Positions 9,185-17,824 of a stretch of DNA of 64,000 nucleotides are shown piece after piece. The stretch is from Acetobacter garciniae. GTDB taxonomy: Bacteria > Pseudomonadota > Alphaproteobacteria > Acetobacterales > Acetobacteraceae. Every line of letters starts with the position of its first letter. Positions within the stretch are counted from its first letter, which is position 1. The translations under genes were made by a program, and so were the position numbers. The DNA lies in contig NZ_JAFVMH010000012.1 of NCBI RefSeq assembly GCF_017377735.1, positions 1-64,000 on the forward strand. The letters run 5' to 3'. The notes under the pieces are model-generated. The model made no database searches. It was given only the letters and a program-made list of their open reading frames with translations, and was not told the DNA's origin.

Positions 9185-9349
9185 AAGTGTAACCAGCACG
9201 CCGTCGCCGTTACAGGCTGGCGCATTTTCCTCTGTCACACCATAGCCTGTAGCCTGTCTGGCGCGCGCGGGATTGCCCGGGCGTGGCCGGCCTGGCGCGA
9301 CTGACGAGCGCCCTTGCCTGCAAGACCCGGCCAACACAGGGCAGGCCGG

Positions 9350-9380
9350 ATTCCCGGCGGGGCAACGGGCCGCCGGGAAT
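9350..9380 (-). terminator. Strong stem-loop downstream of lutC
   Basis: ATTCCCGGCGG (9350-9360) pairs perfectly with CCGCCGGGAAT (9370-9380) across a 9-base loop. It lies about 95 bases beyond the lutC stop on the minus strand, between two converging genes, and probably ends or protects the glc-lut transcript. There is no U tract. Confidence 0.45.
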
Positions 9381-9473
9381 TTCCCGATAAAGGGGCTTGC
9401 ACTCGAAAAGCCCTGCCCCTGTCAGTAAACCCCGATCACAGCCTGCGGGGCATTGTGGCCTGTGCCGTGCGGG

Positions 9474-10061
9474 TCAGTCCCACCACACGCTCAGGGTACG
9501 CACGCCCTGGGCGCCGCGAATCAGCACGCCCTGGATATCCGCCGTGGCGGAAGGCCCGCTCATCAGCACGCCGTATCTGGCGCTCTTGAACTCCGGCCGT
9601 TCGATATAGGCCGTGTGCATGTTCGCAGTCAGGTCGGCGGGGGAGAGAATGACCACGATATGCTGCGTCAGATGGGCCGCGGAATTGAGGTTGTGCAGTT
9701 GCGCCTCGCTCAGGAAGATCGAGCCCATTTCCGCAATGCCGAAGGGGGCTCGCACCACCAGCACGTCGACCGTGGCCGCCTGCTGGGGAGAGGCCAGGTC
9801 CTGAATGCGGATCGTGCCGTCAAATTCCGGCACGGCGGAACAGACGATCTTGGCATCAGGAAAGCGGCGGGCAATGGCTGTAGCCAATGTATCGCCTTCC
9901 TGGCGTTCGAGCACCTGCCCGCCCAGAATCTGCAGGCTGTTCTCGAACCGGGCCTGGCCGTTATCCATGTCGCCCAGGCGGGCCACCGGCGGCAGGGGGT
10001 GTTCGGCAGGTTTCGGCCGGTTGTCCCGCAGGCGGCTCAGGATAGTATCGCGCGCGCTCAT
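9474..10061 (-). CDS. lutC: Lactate utilization protein LutC (LUD domain)
   Basis: A 195-residue LUD-domain protein of the LutC/YkgG type, beginning MSARDTILSRLRDN. Family features include the SAVPEF and VLVVRAPFGIAEMGSIFLSE regions and the C-terminal LIRGAQGVRTL. With LutA and LutB it forms the iron-sulfur lactate oxidation complex that takes L-lactate to pyruvate. Its ATG overlaps the end of lutB by 4 bases, so the genes are translationally coupled. It is the last gene of the minus-strand block. Confidence 0.85.
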   Translation of the reverse strand: MSARDTILSRLRDNRPKPAEHPLPPVARLGDMDNGQARFENSLQILGGQVLERQEGDTLATAIARRFPDAKIVCSAVPEFDGTIRIQDLASPQQAATVDVLVVRAPFGIAEMGSIFLSEAQLHNLNSAAHLTQHIVVILSPADLTANMHTAYIERPEFKSARYGVLMSGPSATADIQGVLIRGAQGVRTLSVWWD

Positions 10062-11485
10062 GCGTTTTCCCCTTTCTTGGCGGTGGCCTTCGGCGCGGCC
10101 TTGCCTGCATCCACACGGTTTTTCTTGTACCAGTTATGGAATGTCTGGCTGACCGGGTGTGGCAGTTCGCGGTGCTTGCCCCACGGGTTCAGCCAGTTAT
10201 ACAGCACGAAGCGCGGCATGGCGCTGAGTGCGACCTCCGTGCCGTTGATGGCCGCGCGGTACAGCTTGGGCTGGCCCATCAGCTTGCCCGCCATGTGCAT
10301 GATCTCGCGTTTGACGAAGGGCAGTTCATGGTGTTCGGCCAGCACGCGCCGCCATTTGTAAAGCTGTTCGTGAATATTGATCTTGACCGGGCAGACATTG
10401 GTGCAACTGCCGTTCATGGTCGAGGCAAAAGGCAGGGTGCTGTATTTGCGTTCGTTGAAGGTGGGGTCGATAATCGCGCCAATGGGGCCGGAATAGACCG
10501 CACCGTACGACAGCCCGCCTGAGCGGCGATAGACCGGGCAGGTATTCATGCACGCCCCGCAGCGGATACATTTGAGCGAGGTCCAGAATTCCTCCATCCC
10601 CAGCCGGTGCGAACGGCCGTTATCCACCAGTACCACATGCATCTCGCTCCCTTCCTGGGGGCCACGGAAATGCGTGGTGTACTGCGTAATGGGCGAACCC
10701 AGCGCACTGCGTGAAAGCAGGCGCACGAACACGCCCAGATCGGCCATGCGCGGCACCAGCCGCTCGATCCCCAATGTGGCGATATGCAGGCCCGGCACGG
10801 TCGCACTCAGATCGGCATTGCCTTCATTGGTGCACACAACGAACGTGCCTGTTTCGGCCACCAGGAAGTTACCCCCGGTCATGCCCGCATCGGCTGCCAG
10901 AATGACGGGACGGGCGGCCAGGCGCTGCTGCCAGGCAAGGGACTGCGCGTCGTTATCCTTGGGGTCGGTGTGGTAGTGTTCGGCAAAGATCTTGGCCACG
11001 TCGGGGATCAGCTTGTGGACGGCAGGCACCACGATATGGCTGGGCATCTGGTCATCAAGCTGCTGGATACGCTCACCCAGGTCGGTTTCGGTCACCACCA
11101 CCCCGCGCGGTTCGAGATATTCGCGCATGCTGCATTCTTCAGTGACCATGGACTTGGACTTGATCAGCGACTTGGCGCCGTGCTTTTCAAGAATTTCGCC
11201 CACGATCCGGTTGTGATCGGCAGCATCCGCCGCCCAGTGCACGTGAATGCCGTTCTTCCTGGCGTTGGCCTCGAACTGTTCCAGATACTCGGGCAGGTTG
11301 GCCAGAGTGTGTTCCTTGATCTGCGAGGCCAGGGTGCGCAGGTCCTGCCATTCGGGTAGGATATGCATCTGCTGGTCGCGCTTTTGCCGCAGGTCCCACA
11401 GACGTTCGTCGTGGAACGTCATGTGCGGCGTATCTTCTATGAACTCCGCCGCCGCCCGGGCATGGTTGACAGGTTTGACTTTCAT
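10058..11485 (-). CDS. lutB: Lactate utilization iron-sulfur protein LutB
   Basis: A 475-residue protein with an N-terminal LUD domain and a C-terminal ferredoxin-like domain. The first cluster motif is CIRCGACMNTCPVYRR (about residues 312-327); the second is GSCTNVCPVKINIHEQ near residue 367, where the usual first cysteines are partly replaced as in other LutB proteins. A basic Lys/Ala tail ends the protein. The open frame runs upstream to 11698, but the ATG at 11485 overlaps the lutA stop by 4 bases, the normal arrangement in this operon, and gives the family length. Confidence 0.88.
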   Translation of the reverse strand: MKVKPVNHARAAAEFIEDTPHMTFHDERLWDLRQKRDQQMHILPEWQDLRTLASQIKEHTLANLPEYLEQFEANARKNGIHVHWAADAADHNRIVGEILEKHGAKSLIKSKSMVTEECSMREYLEPRGVVVTETDLGERIQQLDDQMPSHIVVPAVHKLIPDVAKIFAEHYHTDPKDNDAQSLAWQQRLAARPVILAADAGMTGGNFLVAETGTFVVCTNEGNADLSATVPGLHIATLGIERLVPRMADLGVFVRLLSRSALGSPITQYTTHFRGPQEGSEMHVVLVDNGRSHRLGMEEFWTSLKCIRCGACMNTCPVYRRSGGLSYGAVYSGPIGAIIDPTFNERKYSTLPFASTMNGSCTNVCPVKINIHEQLYKWRRVLAEHHELPFVKREIMHMAGKLMGQPKLYRAAINGTEVALSAMPRFVLYNWLNPWGKHRELPHPVSQTFHNWYKKNRVDAGKAAPKATAKKGENA

Positions 11486-12225
11486 TCCCGTGCTCCGTTC
11501 AGAATTTCGGCAATATGGATGAAGCGGATCGGCACCCCTGCGCGTTCGGCACAGCCCTGCTGGTGCATCATGCACGACGTATCGGCCGAAACGATATATT
11601 CCGCTCCGGCACCATGATGGTCGCGCACCTTGTCCACCCCCATCTTGGCGGAAACCGCTTCTTCCGTGACCGAGAACGTGCCGCCGAAACCGCAGCATTC
11701 GTCAGGCCGCTTGGGGGTGGCGAAGGAAATGCCCTTCACTTTCGAAAGCAGGTCCATGGGCTTGGAGAAGAACGGTTCCCCCAGTTCGGACATGCTGGCC
11801 GTGCGCAGCGCGCGCAACGTGCCGCAACTGTTGTGCAGCCCGACCTTGTGGGGGAATTCCGCCCAGGGAAAATCCTCGACCTTGAGCACGTCATGCAGGA
11901 ATTCGACCAGTTCGTAAGTATGTTTGCGAACGTGCCTGACCTCATCCGTCTGGGGAATGGCGTCGAAATTGTCGCGCACATGATGCGCGCAACTGCCCGA
12001 GGGCATGACGATGGCATCGTACTGCGCGAAGTTTTTGACAAACAACGCTTCCGCCGCCGCTGCGTCCTTGTTGCAGCCCGAATTGGCCATGGGCTGGCCG
12101 CAGCAGGTCTGGTCCATGGGATAGTCCACGTCCTGGCCCAGCCGTTCCAGCAGTTCCAGTGTGGCGATACCCGTTTTCGGATAAAACGCATCGATATAGC
12201 AGGGAACGAACAACCCTATTCTCAT
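11482..12225 (-). CDS. lutA: Lactate utilization protein LutA ((Fe-S)-binding, two CCG domains)
   Basis: A 247-residue protein made of two cysteine-rich CCG domains. The first contains QTCCGQP, the second DECCGFGGTFSV, both expected to hold iron-sulfur centres as in GlcF and heterodisulfide reductase relatives. The N terminus MRIGLFVPCYIDAFYP is typical of LutA. A GTG two codons upstream could also be used. It is followed without a gap by lutB and lies 102 bases downstream of glcF, so glycolate and lactate oxidation genes may share a transcript. Confidence 0.88.
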   Translation of the reverse strand: MRIGLFVPCYIDAFYPKTGIATLELLERLGQDVDYPMDQTCCGQPMANSGCNKDAAAAEALFVKNFAQYDAIVMPSGSCAHHVRDNFDAIPQTDEVRHVRKHTYELVEFLHDVLKVEDFPWAEFPHKVGLHNSCGTLRALRTASMSELGEPFFSKPMDLLSKVKGISFATPKRPDECCGFGGTFSVTEEAVSAKMGVDKVRDHHGAGAEYIVSADTSCMMHQQGCAERAGVPIRFIHIAEILNGARE

Positions 12226-12327
12226 ACCCACCCCCGGTTAGGACCGTCCTTGCAAACGGTCGCTCTTTCTACAAAACAGGCGGAGCACATCGTCCTGCTC
12301 TCCGCCCGACCCGCCAGCATGGTGGGT

Positions 12328-13656
12328 CTATTCCAAAGCCAGTGCCTGCCCGGCCAGTGCTGCGGGTTCAGGCCCGCCGGTCGCCCAGTCCAGCAATTCG
12401 ACCGTGTGCACGAAGGGAATGCCCACGGCACCGGCCAGTTGTGTCATGCAGCCGATATTGCCGCTGGCCGCGACCTGCGCCTTGACCGAGCGGATGTTGC
12501 GCAGCTTGCGCTCCTTCAGCGTCGTGGCAATTTCGGGTTGCAGCAGGTTGTATGTTCCCGCCGATCCGCAGCACAGATACCCTTCGGGCACATCCAGCAC
12601 GGTAAAACCGGCCGCGCGCAGCAGGTCCTTGGGCTGGTTCACGATACGCTGCCCATGCTGCATGGAACATGCGGAATGATAGACAACGCGCAGGTTATGC
12701 GGGTTCTTGGGAACATTCAGCCCGATCTCGGCCATGAATTCGCTGATATCACGCGCCATGGCGGAAACCCGGGCCGCCTTTTGCGCCCATTGGCCGTCAA
12801 GCCGCAGCGCATGTCCGTAAGCCTTGACGGATGTCCCGCACCCCGAGGTGTTGATGATGATCGCGTCCAGCCCGTCAGGGCCGTCGGCCTCGCGCAGCCA
12901 GGCGTCGATATTGGCCTTGACCAGCGGCAGGGCACGGTCCTCGTCCCCCATATGTTCGGCGGGGGCGCCGCAGCAGCCCGAACCCCGCGCCACCACAACC
13001 TCCACACCATGGCGCTGCAACAGCCTGATCGTCGCTTCGTTGATCGCGGTATCGAGCACGGTCTGCACGCAGCCGTTCAAGAGCGCGACACGCTTGCGCC
13101 GCGTGCCGGCCCCCTGCCCTTCGGCCTTGAAGACCTGCGGCCGGTCGACCGGGCTGGGGTGCGGCAGGGGGCTTGTGGGCACCATGTCCAGCATGGCGCG
13201 CAGCGTGCCCGAAAACAGCCCGCGCACGGGCCGTGCGACCTTGCCCGCCGCAAGGGCCGCGCGGAACAGGCCGGGCCGGGGCAAAAGATTGACCAGCAGG
13301 CCCCGTATGACGCGTTCGGCCAGCGGGCGGCGATAATGCCGTTCCACATATTCGCGCCCGTGGGCGATGAGTTTCGAATATTCCACGCCTGAAGGGCAGA
13401 TCGCTTCGCAGGCCAGGCAGGTCAGGCAGCGGTCCAGATGTTCGACGGTCTTGTCATCCGGCGCGCCGCCTTTTTCGTACATGGACTTGATCAGGAAAAT
13501 ACGCCCGCGCGGACTGTCATTTTCCTCATGCCGCACGGCGTAGGTCGGGCAGCGTGACAGGCATACGCCACAATGCACGCAGGTGCCGATAATATCCTTG
13601 GCCAGGCTGATATTGGGGTCCGCGTCCTGGGCGGCCTGTGGGATATGGCTAAGCAT
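12328..13656 (-). CDS. glcF: Glycolate oxidase iron-sulfur subunit
   Basis: A 442-residue GlcF. Two 4Fe-4S motifs are visible: CVHCGVCLSRCP at about residues 27-38 and CLTCLACEAICP near residue 78. Two CCG domains follow (GCCGAPAEHM and LCCGSAGTYN). It accepts electrons from the flavin subunits GlcD and GlcE and passes them to the membrane quinone pool. Its start lies within the end of glcE (8-base overlap), indicating coupling. Normal length (E. coli GlcF is about 407). Confidence 0.92.
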   Translation of the reverse strand: MLSHIPQAAQDADPNISLAKDIIGTCVHCGVCLSRCPTYAVRHEENDSPRGRIFLIKSMYEKGGAPDDKTVEHLDRCLTCLACEAICPSGVEYSKLIAHGREYVERHYRRPLAERVIRGLLVNLLPRPGLFRAALAAGKVARPVRGLFSGTLRAMLDMVPTSPLPHPSPVDRPQVFKAEGQGAGTRRKRVALLNGCVQTVLDTAINEATIRLLQRHGVEVVVARGSGCCGAPAEHMGDEDRALPLVKANIDAWLREADGPDGLDAIIINTSGCGTSVKAYGHALRLDGQWAQKAARVSAMARDISEFMAEIGLNVPKNPHNLRVVYHSACSMQHGQRIVNQPKDLLRAAGFTVLDVPEGYLCCGSAGTYNLLQPEIATTLKERKLRNIRSVKAQVAASGNIGCMTQLAGAVGIPFVHTVELLDWATGGPEPAALAGQALALE

Positions 13657-14878
13657 GCCCCTGCTCCTGCGGCTGAAGGCTCATGCGGCCTGGGTTGAGA
13701 ATCCCCGCCGGGTCGAAGGCGGCGCGGGTGCGTGCGGCCAGGGCCGCCACACCGGACGAGGTCGGGGGAAACGCGCCGAACCGGGTCAGCACCGCGCAGG
13801 GTGCACGCAGCATTGTCGCTTTTGCCCCGATGGACTCTGCCATTTTCCGATAGCGCAGCACATCGACTTCGGGCTGAACGCCCCGCATGGTGGAAAACAC
13901 CACGCCCCCCGCCCAGTCGATGAAAAACCGGTTGATACAGCCAGCTTCGCGCGCGCGGGCCACAAATTCCGTAACGGCGGTGGCGGGCAGGTTCACACGC
14001 CAGACCAGTTCATCCGCCCGGGGGTGCAGGCAGGCCAGTTCGCGAATGTCCGCCCACTGGGCCTGGCTTTCTTCCTGCACCAGCACATGTGCTCCACCGC
14101 GTTTTTGCAAAAGCCCTTCGAGCACCTGCCTGTTACCCGCAACACCGGGCTGCGTGCCCTCTACACGGATCACCACTTCGCAGGTTCCGCCATCGTTCAT
14201 CCGGCGCGCAAGCCCGCCCACGCCTAAAGGAAGGGCCCGAATGGCGCTGAACAGGGCTGTATCCTCGGCCAGGCCTGCCGCCGGCAGAACAAGGGATATT
14301 TCGGCCCGGGGCGCGGGCAGCACCTTGATCGTGACCGATGTCAGCGCGGCCAGCGTGCCGTGCGAGCCCGTGACCAGCTTGGCCAGGTCATACCCAGTCA
14401 CGTTTTTCATGGTGCGGCCGCCCGCCTTGAACACATCGCCCTGGCCGTTCACCCCTTCCACGCCCAGGACAAAATCCCGCACGGCACCGCTCAGGATCCG
14501 GCGCGGGCCGGACAGGGCGGTCGCGACAGCCCCACCCAGCGTGCAGCGCCGGGGATCGGTGCCGTAAAGTGCGGCGTATCGTGGTGGCTCGAACGGCAGG
14601 TACTGGCCCTTGGCCAGCAGAATGGCCTCCAGCTCGTCCAGCGTGATCCCCGCCCCCGCACGAATGACCAGGTCATCGGGGTCGTAGAAATCGATCTTGT
14701 CCAGTCCGCCCAGCGACAGCGTGCCAGCTGCCGTAACCGGGTTGCCCAGCCCCGGGCGCGTGCCGTTGCCCGTAATGGCAAGGCGGCACCCGGCCTGGGC
14801 CGCATCCATGATGATATCAGCCACATCCTGCACGGTGGCGGGGCGCTGGATCGTGGTATCCGCTTGGGTTTGTGTCAT
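13649..14878 (-). CDS. glcE: Glycolate oxidase FAD-binding subunit
   Basis: A 409-residue FAD/PCMH-type protein. It begins near an ITGNGTRPGLG segment that corresponds to the flavin-pyrophosphate loop, and has RRCTLGGAVATALSGPRR and DFVLGVEGVNGQG, characteristic of GlcE. It forms the flavoprotein part of glycolate oxidase with GlcD. It lies 15 bases after glcD and overlaps glcF by 8 bases. The C terminus FDPAGILNPGRM is the usual family end. Confidence 0.92.
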   Translation of the reverse strand: MTQTQADTTIQRPATVQDVADIIMDAAQAGCRLAITGNGTRPGLGNPVTAAGTLSLGGLDKIDFYDPDDLVIRAGAGITLDELEAILLAKGQYLPFEPPRYAALYGTDPRRCTLGGAVATALSGPRRILSGAVRDFVLGVEGVNGQGDVFKAGGRTMKNVTGYDLAKLVTGSHGTLAALTSVTIKVLPAPRAEISLVLPAAGLAEDTALFSAIRALPLGVGGLARRMNDGGTCEVVIRVEGTQPGVAGNRQVLEGLLQKRGGAHVLVQEESQAQWADIRELACLHPRADELVWRVNLPATAVTEFVARAREAGCINRFFIDWAGGVVFSTMRGVQPEVDVLRYRKMAESIGAKATMLRAPCAVLTRFGAFPPTSSGVAALAARTRAAFDPAGILNPGRMSLQPQEQGHA

Positions 14879-14893
14879 GTTATCCGTGCCCGC

Positions 14894-16387
14894 TCAGAAC
14901 CGTGGAATATCCGCAAAGCGGAGATTCCCTTTATGGACATGCATGCGTCCGAATTCCGCGCAGCGGCAGGTGGTGGGGAATACCTTGCCCGGATTGAGCA
15001 GTTCCCCCGGATCGAACGCGCATTTGACCATCTGCTGCTGTTGCAGGTCGATTTCGGAAAACTGATGGGTCATCAGGTCACGTTTTTCCACACCCACCCC
15101 GTGTTCGCCGCTCAGCACGCCGCCCGCATCCACACAGGCGATCAGCACATCTGCGCCAAAAGCCTCGGCTTTTTCAAGATCGCCGGGCTTGGCGGCATCG
15201 TACATGATAATGGGGTGCAGGTTGCCATCGCCCGCATGGAAGCAGTTGGCGTAGTCCAACCCGTACTGTTCCGACAGTTGCGCCATCTTATTGAGAACTT
15301 CGGGCAGCTTGTTGCGCGGAATGGTGCCATCCGTGCAGTAATAATCGGGACACAACTTGCCAATGGCGGAAAAAGCCAGCTTGCGGCTGCTCCATATCCG
15401 CTCACGCTCTTCCTGGGTGGTGCTGACTTTGGTTTCAATCGCCCCCTGGCTGCGGGCCACGTCGTTCACCACCTGGACCAGCGCATCCACCTCCACGGCG
15501 GTGCCGTCGAGTTCGCACAGCAGAAGGGCCTCGGTCCTGCTGTCGAAACTTTCGCGGATCAGGGCGGCAACAGCATCGAGCACCTTGCGGTCCATGAATT
15601 CCAGCCCGGCGGGAATAATGCCCGCGCCGATAATGGCCCCCACGCATTCGCAGGCTTTCTCGACGGAGGGAAAGCTCATGGAAATCACCCGCGCCACTTC
15701 GGGCAGGGGTTCAAGCCTGACGGCAATTTCCGTAACCACCGCAAGCAGCCCTTCCGAGCCGGTCAGCACGCCCATGAGGTCAAGCTCACCCTCGGCCCCG
15801 CCCAGGAAAGCCCCGCCCAGGCGGATGACCTCGCCCGTGATCAGCACCGCCTCGATCCCCAGGATATGGTTCGCGGTGACACCGTATTTCAGGCAATGCA
15901 CGCCGCCGGAATTTTCCGCCACATTGCCGCCTATGGTCGAAATCAACTGGCTGGACGGGTCGGGCATGTAGCACAGGCCCAGATGGTGCACCGCCTCGCT
16001 GATCTTGATATTGGGCACGCCGGGCTGCACGCGGGCCACGCGGTTTTCGCGGTCGATGGACAGGATTTCGCACAGGCGCGAGGTTACCAGCAGCACGCCA
16101 TCTTCTAGCGGAAGCGCCCCGCCCGACAGCGACGTGCCCGATCCGCGCGGCACGACCTTGACCGCATTGTCATGGCAGAAGCGCAGCACCTGGCGCAGTT
16201 CGTCGGTGCTGCCGGGCAGCACGACCAGAAGCGGCATGGCCATGTAGGCCGTAATGCCGTCACACTGGTAAGGCCGCCGCTCGGCCTCGTCCACGATCAC
16301 CCATTGGGCGCCGACAATCCGCGTCAGCCCCGCAGCCAGCGTTTCGCGCCGGTTTATGACGGACTGGTCGGGTTGTGGCATCTGCAT
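14894..16387 (-). CDS. glcD: Glycolate oxidase subunit GlcD (FAD-linked oxidase)
   Basis: A 497-residue catalytic flavoprotein. The PCMH FAD-binding domain has VVPRGSGTSLSGGALP near residue 95 and the STIGGNVAENSGGVHCLKYG segment near residue 150. The C-terminal FAD-oxidase cap contains CFHAGDGNLHPIIMYD and GVLSGEHGVGVEKRD. It oxidises glycolate (and possibly D-lactate) and heads the minus-strand run glcD-glcE-glcF-lutA-lutB-lutC. A second ATG two codons in is possible. Upstream, the TGTTATAACA palindrome at 16440-16449 could bind a regulator. Confidence 0.93.
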   Translation of the reverse strand: MQMPQPDQSVINRRETLAAGLTRIVGAQWVIVDEAERRPYQCDGITAYMAMPLLVVLPGSTDELRQVLRFCHDNAVKVVPRGSGTSLSGGALPLEDGVLLVTSRLCEILSIDRENRVARVQPGVPNIKISEAVHHLGLCYMPDPSSQLISTIGGNVAENSGGVHCLKYGVTANHILGIEAVLITGEVIRLGGAFLGGAEGELDLMGVLTGSEGLLAVVTEIAVRLEPLPEVARVISMSFPSVEKACECVGAIIGAGIIPAGLEFMDRKVLDAVAALIRESFDSRTEALLLCELDGTAVEVDALVQVVNDVARSQGAIETKVSTTQEERERIWSSRKLAFSAIGKLCPDYYCTDGTIPRNKLPEVLNKMAQLSEQYGLDYANCFHAGDGNLHPIIMYDAAKPGDLEKAEAFGADVLIACVDAGGVLSGEHGVGVEKRDLMTHQFSEIDLQQQQMVKCAFDPGELLNPGKVFPTTCRCAEFGRMHVHKGNLRFADIPRF

Positions 16388-16439
16388 GGCGTTTTCTCTC
16401 TCTTTTGCTATGCAGCCGCGAGCGGTTACACGCCCACAA

Positions 16440-16449
16440 TGTTATAACA
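16440..16449. promoter_or_regulatory. TGTTATAACA palindrome upstream of glcD
   Basis: A perfect 10-bp palindrome 53 bases before the glcD ATG, in the promoter position. The same core, extended to 12 bp (TTGTTATAACAA), occurs at 4637-4648. An operator for a GntR/LysR-like regulator is possible; there is no regulator gene beside glcD to support this. Confidence 0.25.
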
Positions 16450-16571
16450 AATCGGGTGGCACAGCAAAACACACATCGCTTACAGCGTCACCCGACCCTG
16501 TTTCGCGCTATATGTTCCACGTCCCACGCCGCATCCCCACGGCCTGCGCACGACCTTACCCCAAAACCCCC

Positions 16572-17027
16572 TTAAGGCCGTCCGGCCCGATGGTAGGGAT
16601 GCCCCGCCACAATAGCCTGAGCACGGTACACCTGTTCAACCAACATGATCCGCACCAACATATGCGGCCACGTCATGGCACCGAGTGACATTGCTGCATC
16701 TGCCCTGTCAAGAATCGCCCCATCCAGCCCTTCTGCCCCGCCAATGATGAAACAGGGGGCGCGCCCCGCCGCCATCCAGTCCTGCATGGCATGGGCGAAG
16801 GCAACGCTGTCATGGGCCTGCCCATCCTGATCGAGGGCAATGACAAAGCTTTGCGCGGGAATGGCGGCCAGAATGGCCTGGGCCTCGCGCCGCTTGATTT
16901 CTTCGGGACTGCCGCGTCCATCCGCCAGTTCCACGATTTCGAGCCGGGGCCGCAACCGCTTGAGATAACGCTCGACCAACGCCAGTTCGGCCTTGTCCTT
17001 CATGCGGCCGATGGCAACCAGCCTCAT
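16572..17027 (-). CDS. rlmH: 23S rRNA (pseudouridine1915-N3)-methyltransferase
   Basis: A 151-residue SPOUT-class methyltransferase that methylates pseudouridine 1915 in helix 69 of 23S rRNA. Family hallmarks are the N terminus MRLVAIGRMKD, VIALDQDGQ near residue 75, the GGAEGLDG S-adenosylmethionine knot loop near 103, and the end MLVRIMLVEQVYRAQAI followed by GHPYHRAG. The frame runs 42 codons further upstream, but the ATG at 17027 gives the normal 150-160 residue length. It is usually a neighbour of rsfS, as here, although a 261-base gap without a gene separates the two. Confidence 0.94.
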   Translation of the reverse strand: MRLVAIGRMKDKAELALVERYLKRLRPRLEIVELADGRGSPEEIKRREAQAILAAIPAQSFVIALDQDGQAHDSVAFAHAMQDWMAAGRAPCFIIGGAEGLDGAILDRADAAMSLGAMTWPHMLVRIMLVEQVYRAQAIVAGHPYHRAGRP

Positions 17028-17288
17028 GCCAGGCCCCCGCTGGTGCACAACCCACGACAGCGGGCCCCGCCCTTCAGGGCTGAGGGGAACAGGACCGACA
17101 GGCCCCGCCCGCGTGCCTTGCGCGGCCACCGGGCGGCAAAACCCGCCCGACATGCCGGGAAGGACAGGGGGACCGCCCTTATGCCCCCACGCACGAACGG
17201 AGGCCCGCGTCGGGGCACGAACCCGGCCAGGGATCCTGGCATAGACGTGGGCACAGACCGGGGCACAGGCACGAACCGCGTGGACACG

Positions 17289-17657
17289 TTAAAGGCGGGT
17301 CACGCTGTCTTCATTGCCTTCGTCCAGTTCGGCACCCCACATTTTTTCCAGCCCGTACAGGCCACGGGCTTCGGGCTTGAACAGATGCACCACGATATCG
17401 CCCGTATCGAGCAGCACCCAGTCCGACCCGTTGGCCCCTTCGACCAGCACGCGCTTGATCCCGATCTCGCGCAGCTTGCGTTCGATATGCTGCGCCATGG
17501 CCGCGATCTGCCGGTCCGCAAGGCCGGTTGCCACCACCATGCGATCCGCGAAGGAGGCGCGCCCGGTCAGGTCGATCACGACAATATCCTCGGCCTTGTC
17601 GTCTTCAAGGCTGGCGGTGATGATGCTCAGGGACTGCTCGATCAGGTCGGGGGCCAC
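17289..17657 (-). CDS. rsfS: Ribosomal silencing factor RsfS (start uncertain, may extend to 17828)
   Basis: The conserved RsfS domain is complete: LIEQSLSIITASLEDDKAED, DIVVIDLTGRASFADRMVVATG, and a C-terminal GDIVVHLFKPEARGLYGLEKMW. RsfS binds uL14 on the large ribosomal subunit and blocks subunit joining under starvation. The nearest normal start codon is the GTG at 17657 (122 residues). However, an AGGAG ribosome site lies 7 bases before an ATA at 17828, right at the nadD stop; starting there would add a 57-residue Ala/Pro/Arg/Lys-rich tail like that of acetic-acid-bacterial relatives. The start is therefore open; the gene identity is not. Confidence 0.9.
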   Translation of the reverse strand: MAPDLIEQSLSIITASLEDDKAEDIVVIDLTGRASFADRMVVATGLADRQIAAMAQHIERKLREIGIKRVLVEGANGSDWVLLDTGDIVVHLFKPEARGLYGLEKMWGAELDEGNEDSVTRL

Positions 17658-17824
17658 GGCTTCGCGCTTGGTGCGGGTTTTCGGGCCAGCGGCGGCGGCC
17701 TTCTTGCGGACCGAGCCGGGGGCCGCGGCTGCACCGGCTACGGCGCGCGTGGGGGTGGCCCGGCCGCTGCGGGCGGCGGTGGACGAACGGGGGCGTGCCG
17801 GCGTCTCGGCGGGGGGCTTTCTGG

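Noticed and set aside
9109..9473. tRNA or small RNA in the murA-lutC gap
   Set aside because: Only simple GC-rich stem-loops are seen; no cloverleaf pattern.
11515..13392. 625-codon frame antisense to lutA and glcF
   Set aside because: Covers two well-defined genes on the opposite strand; no motif or ribosome site of its own.
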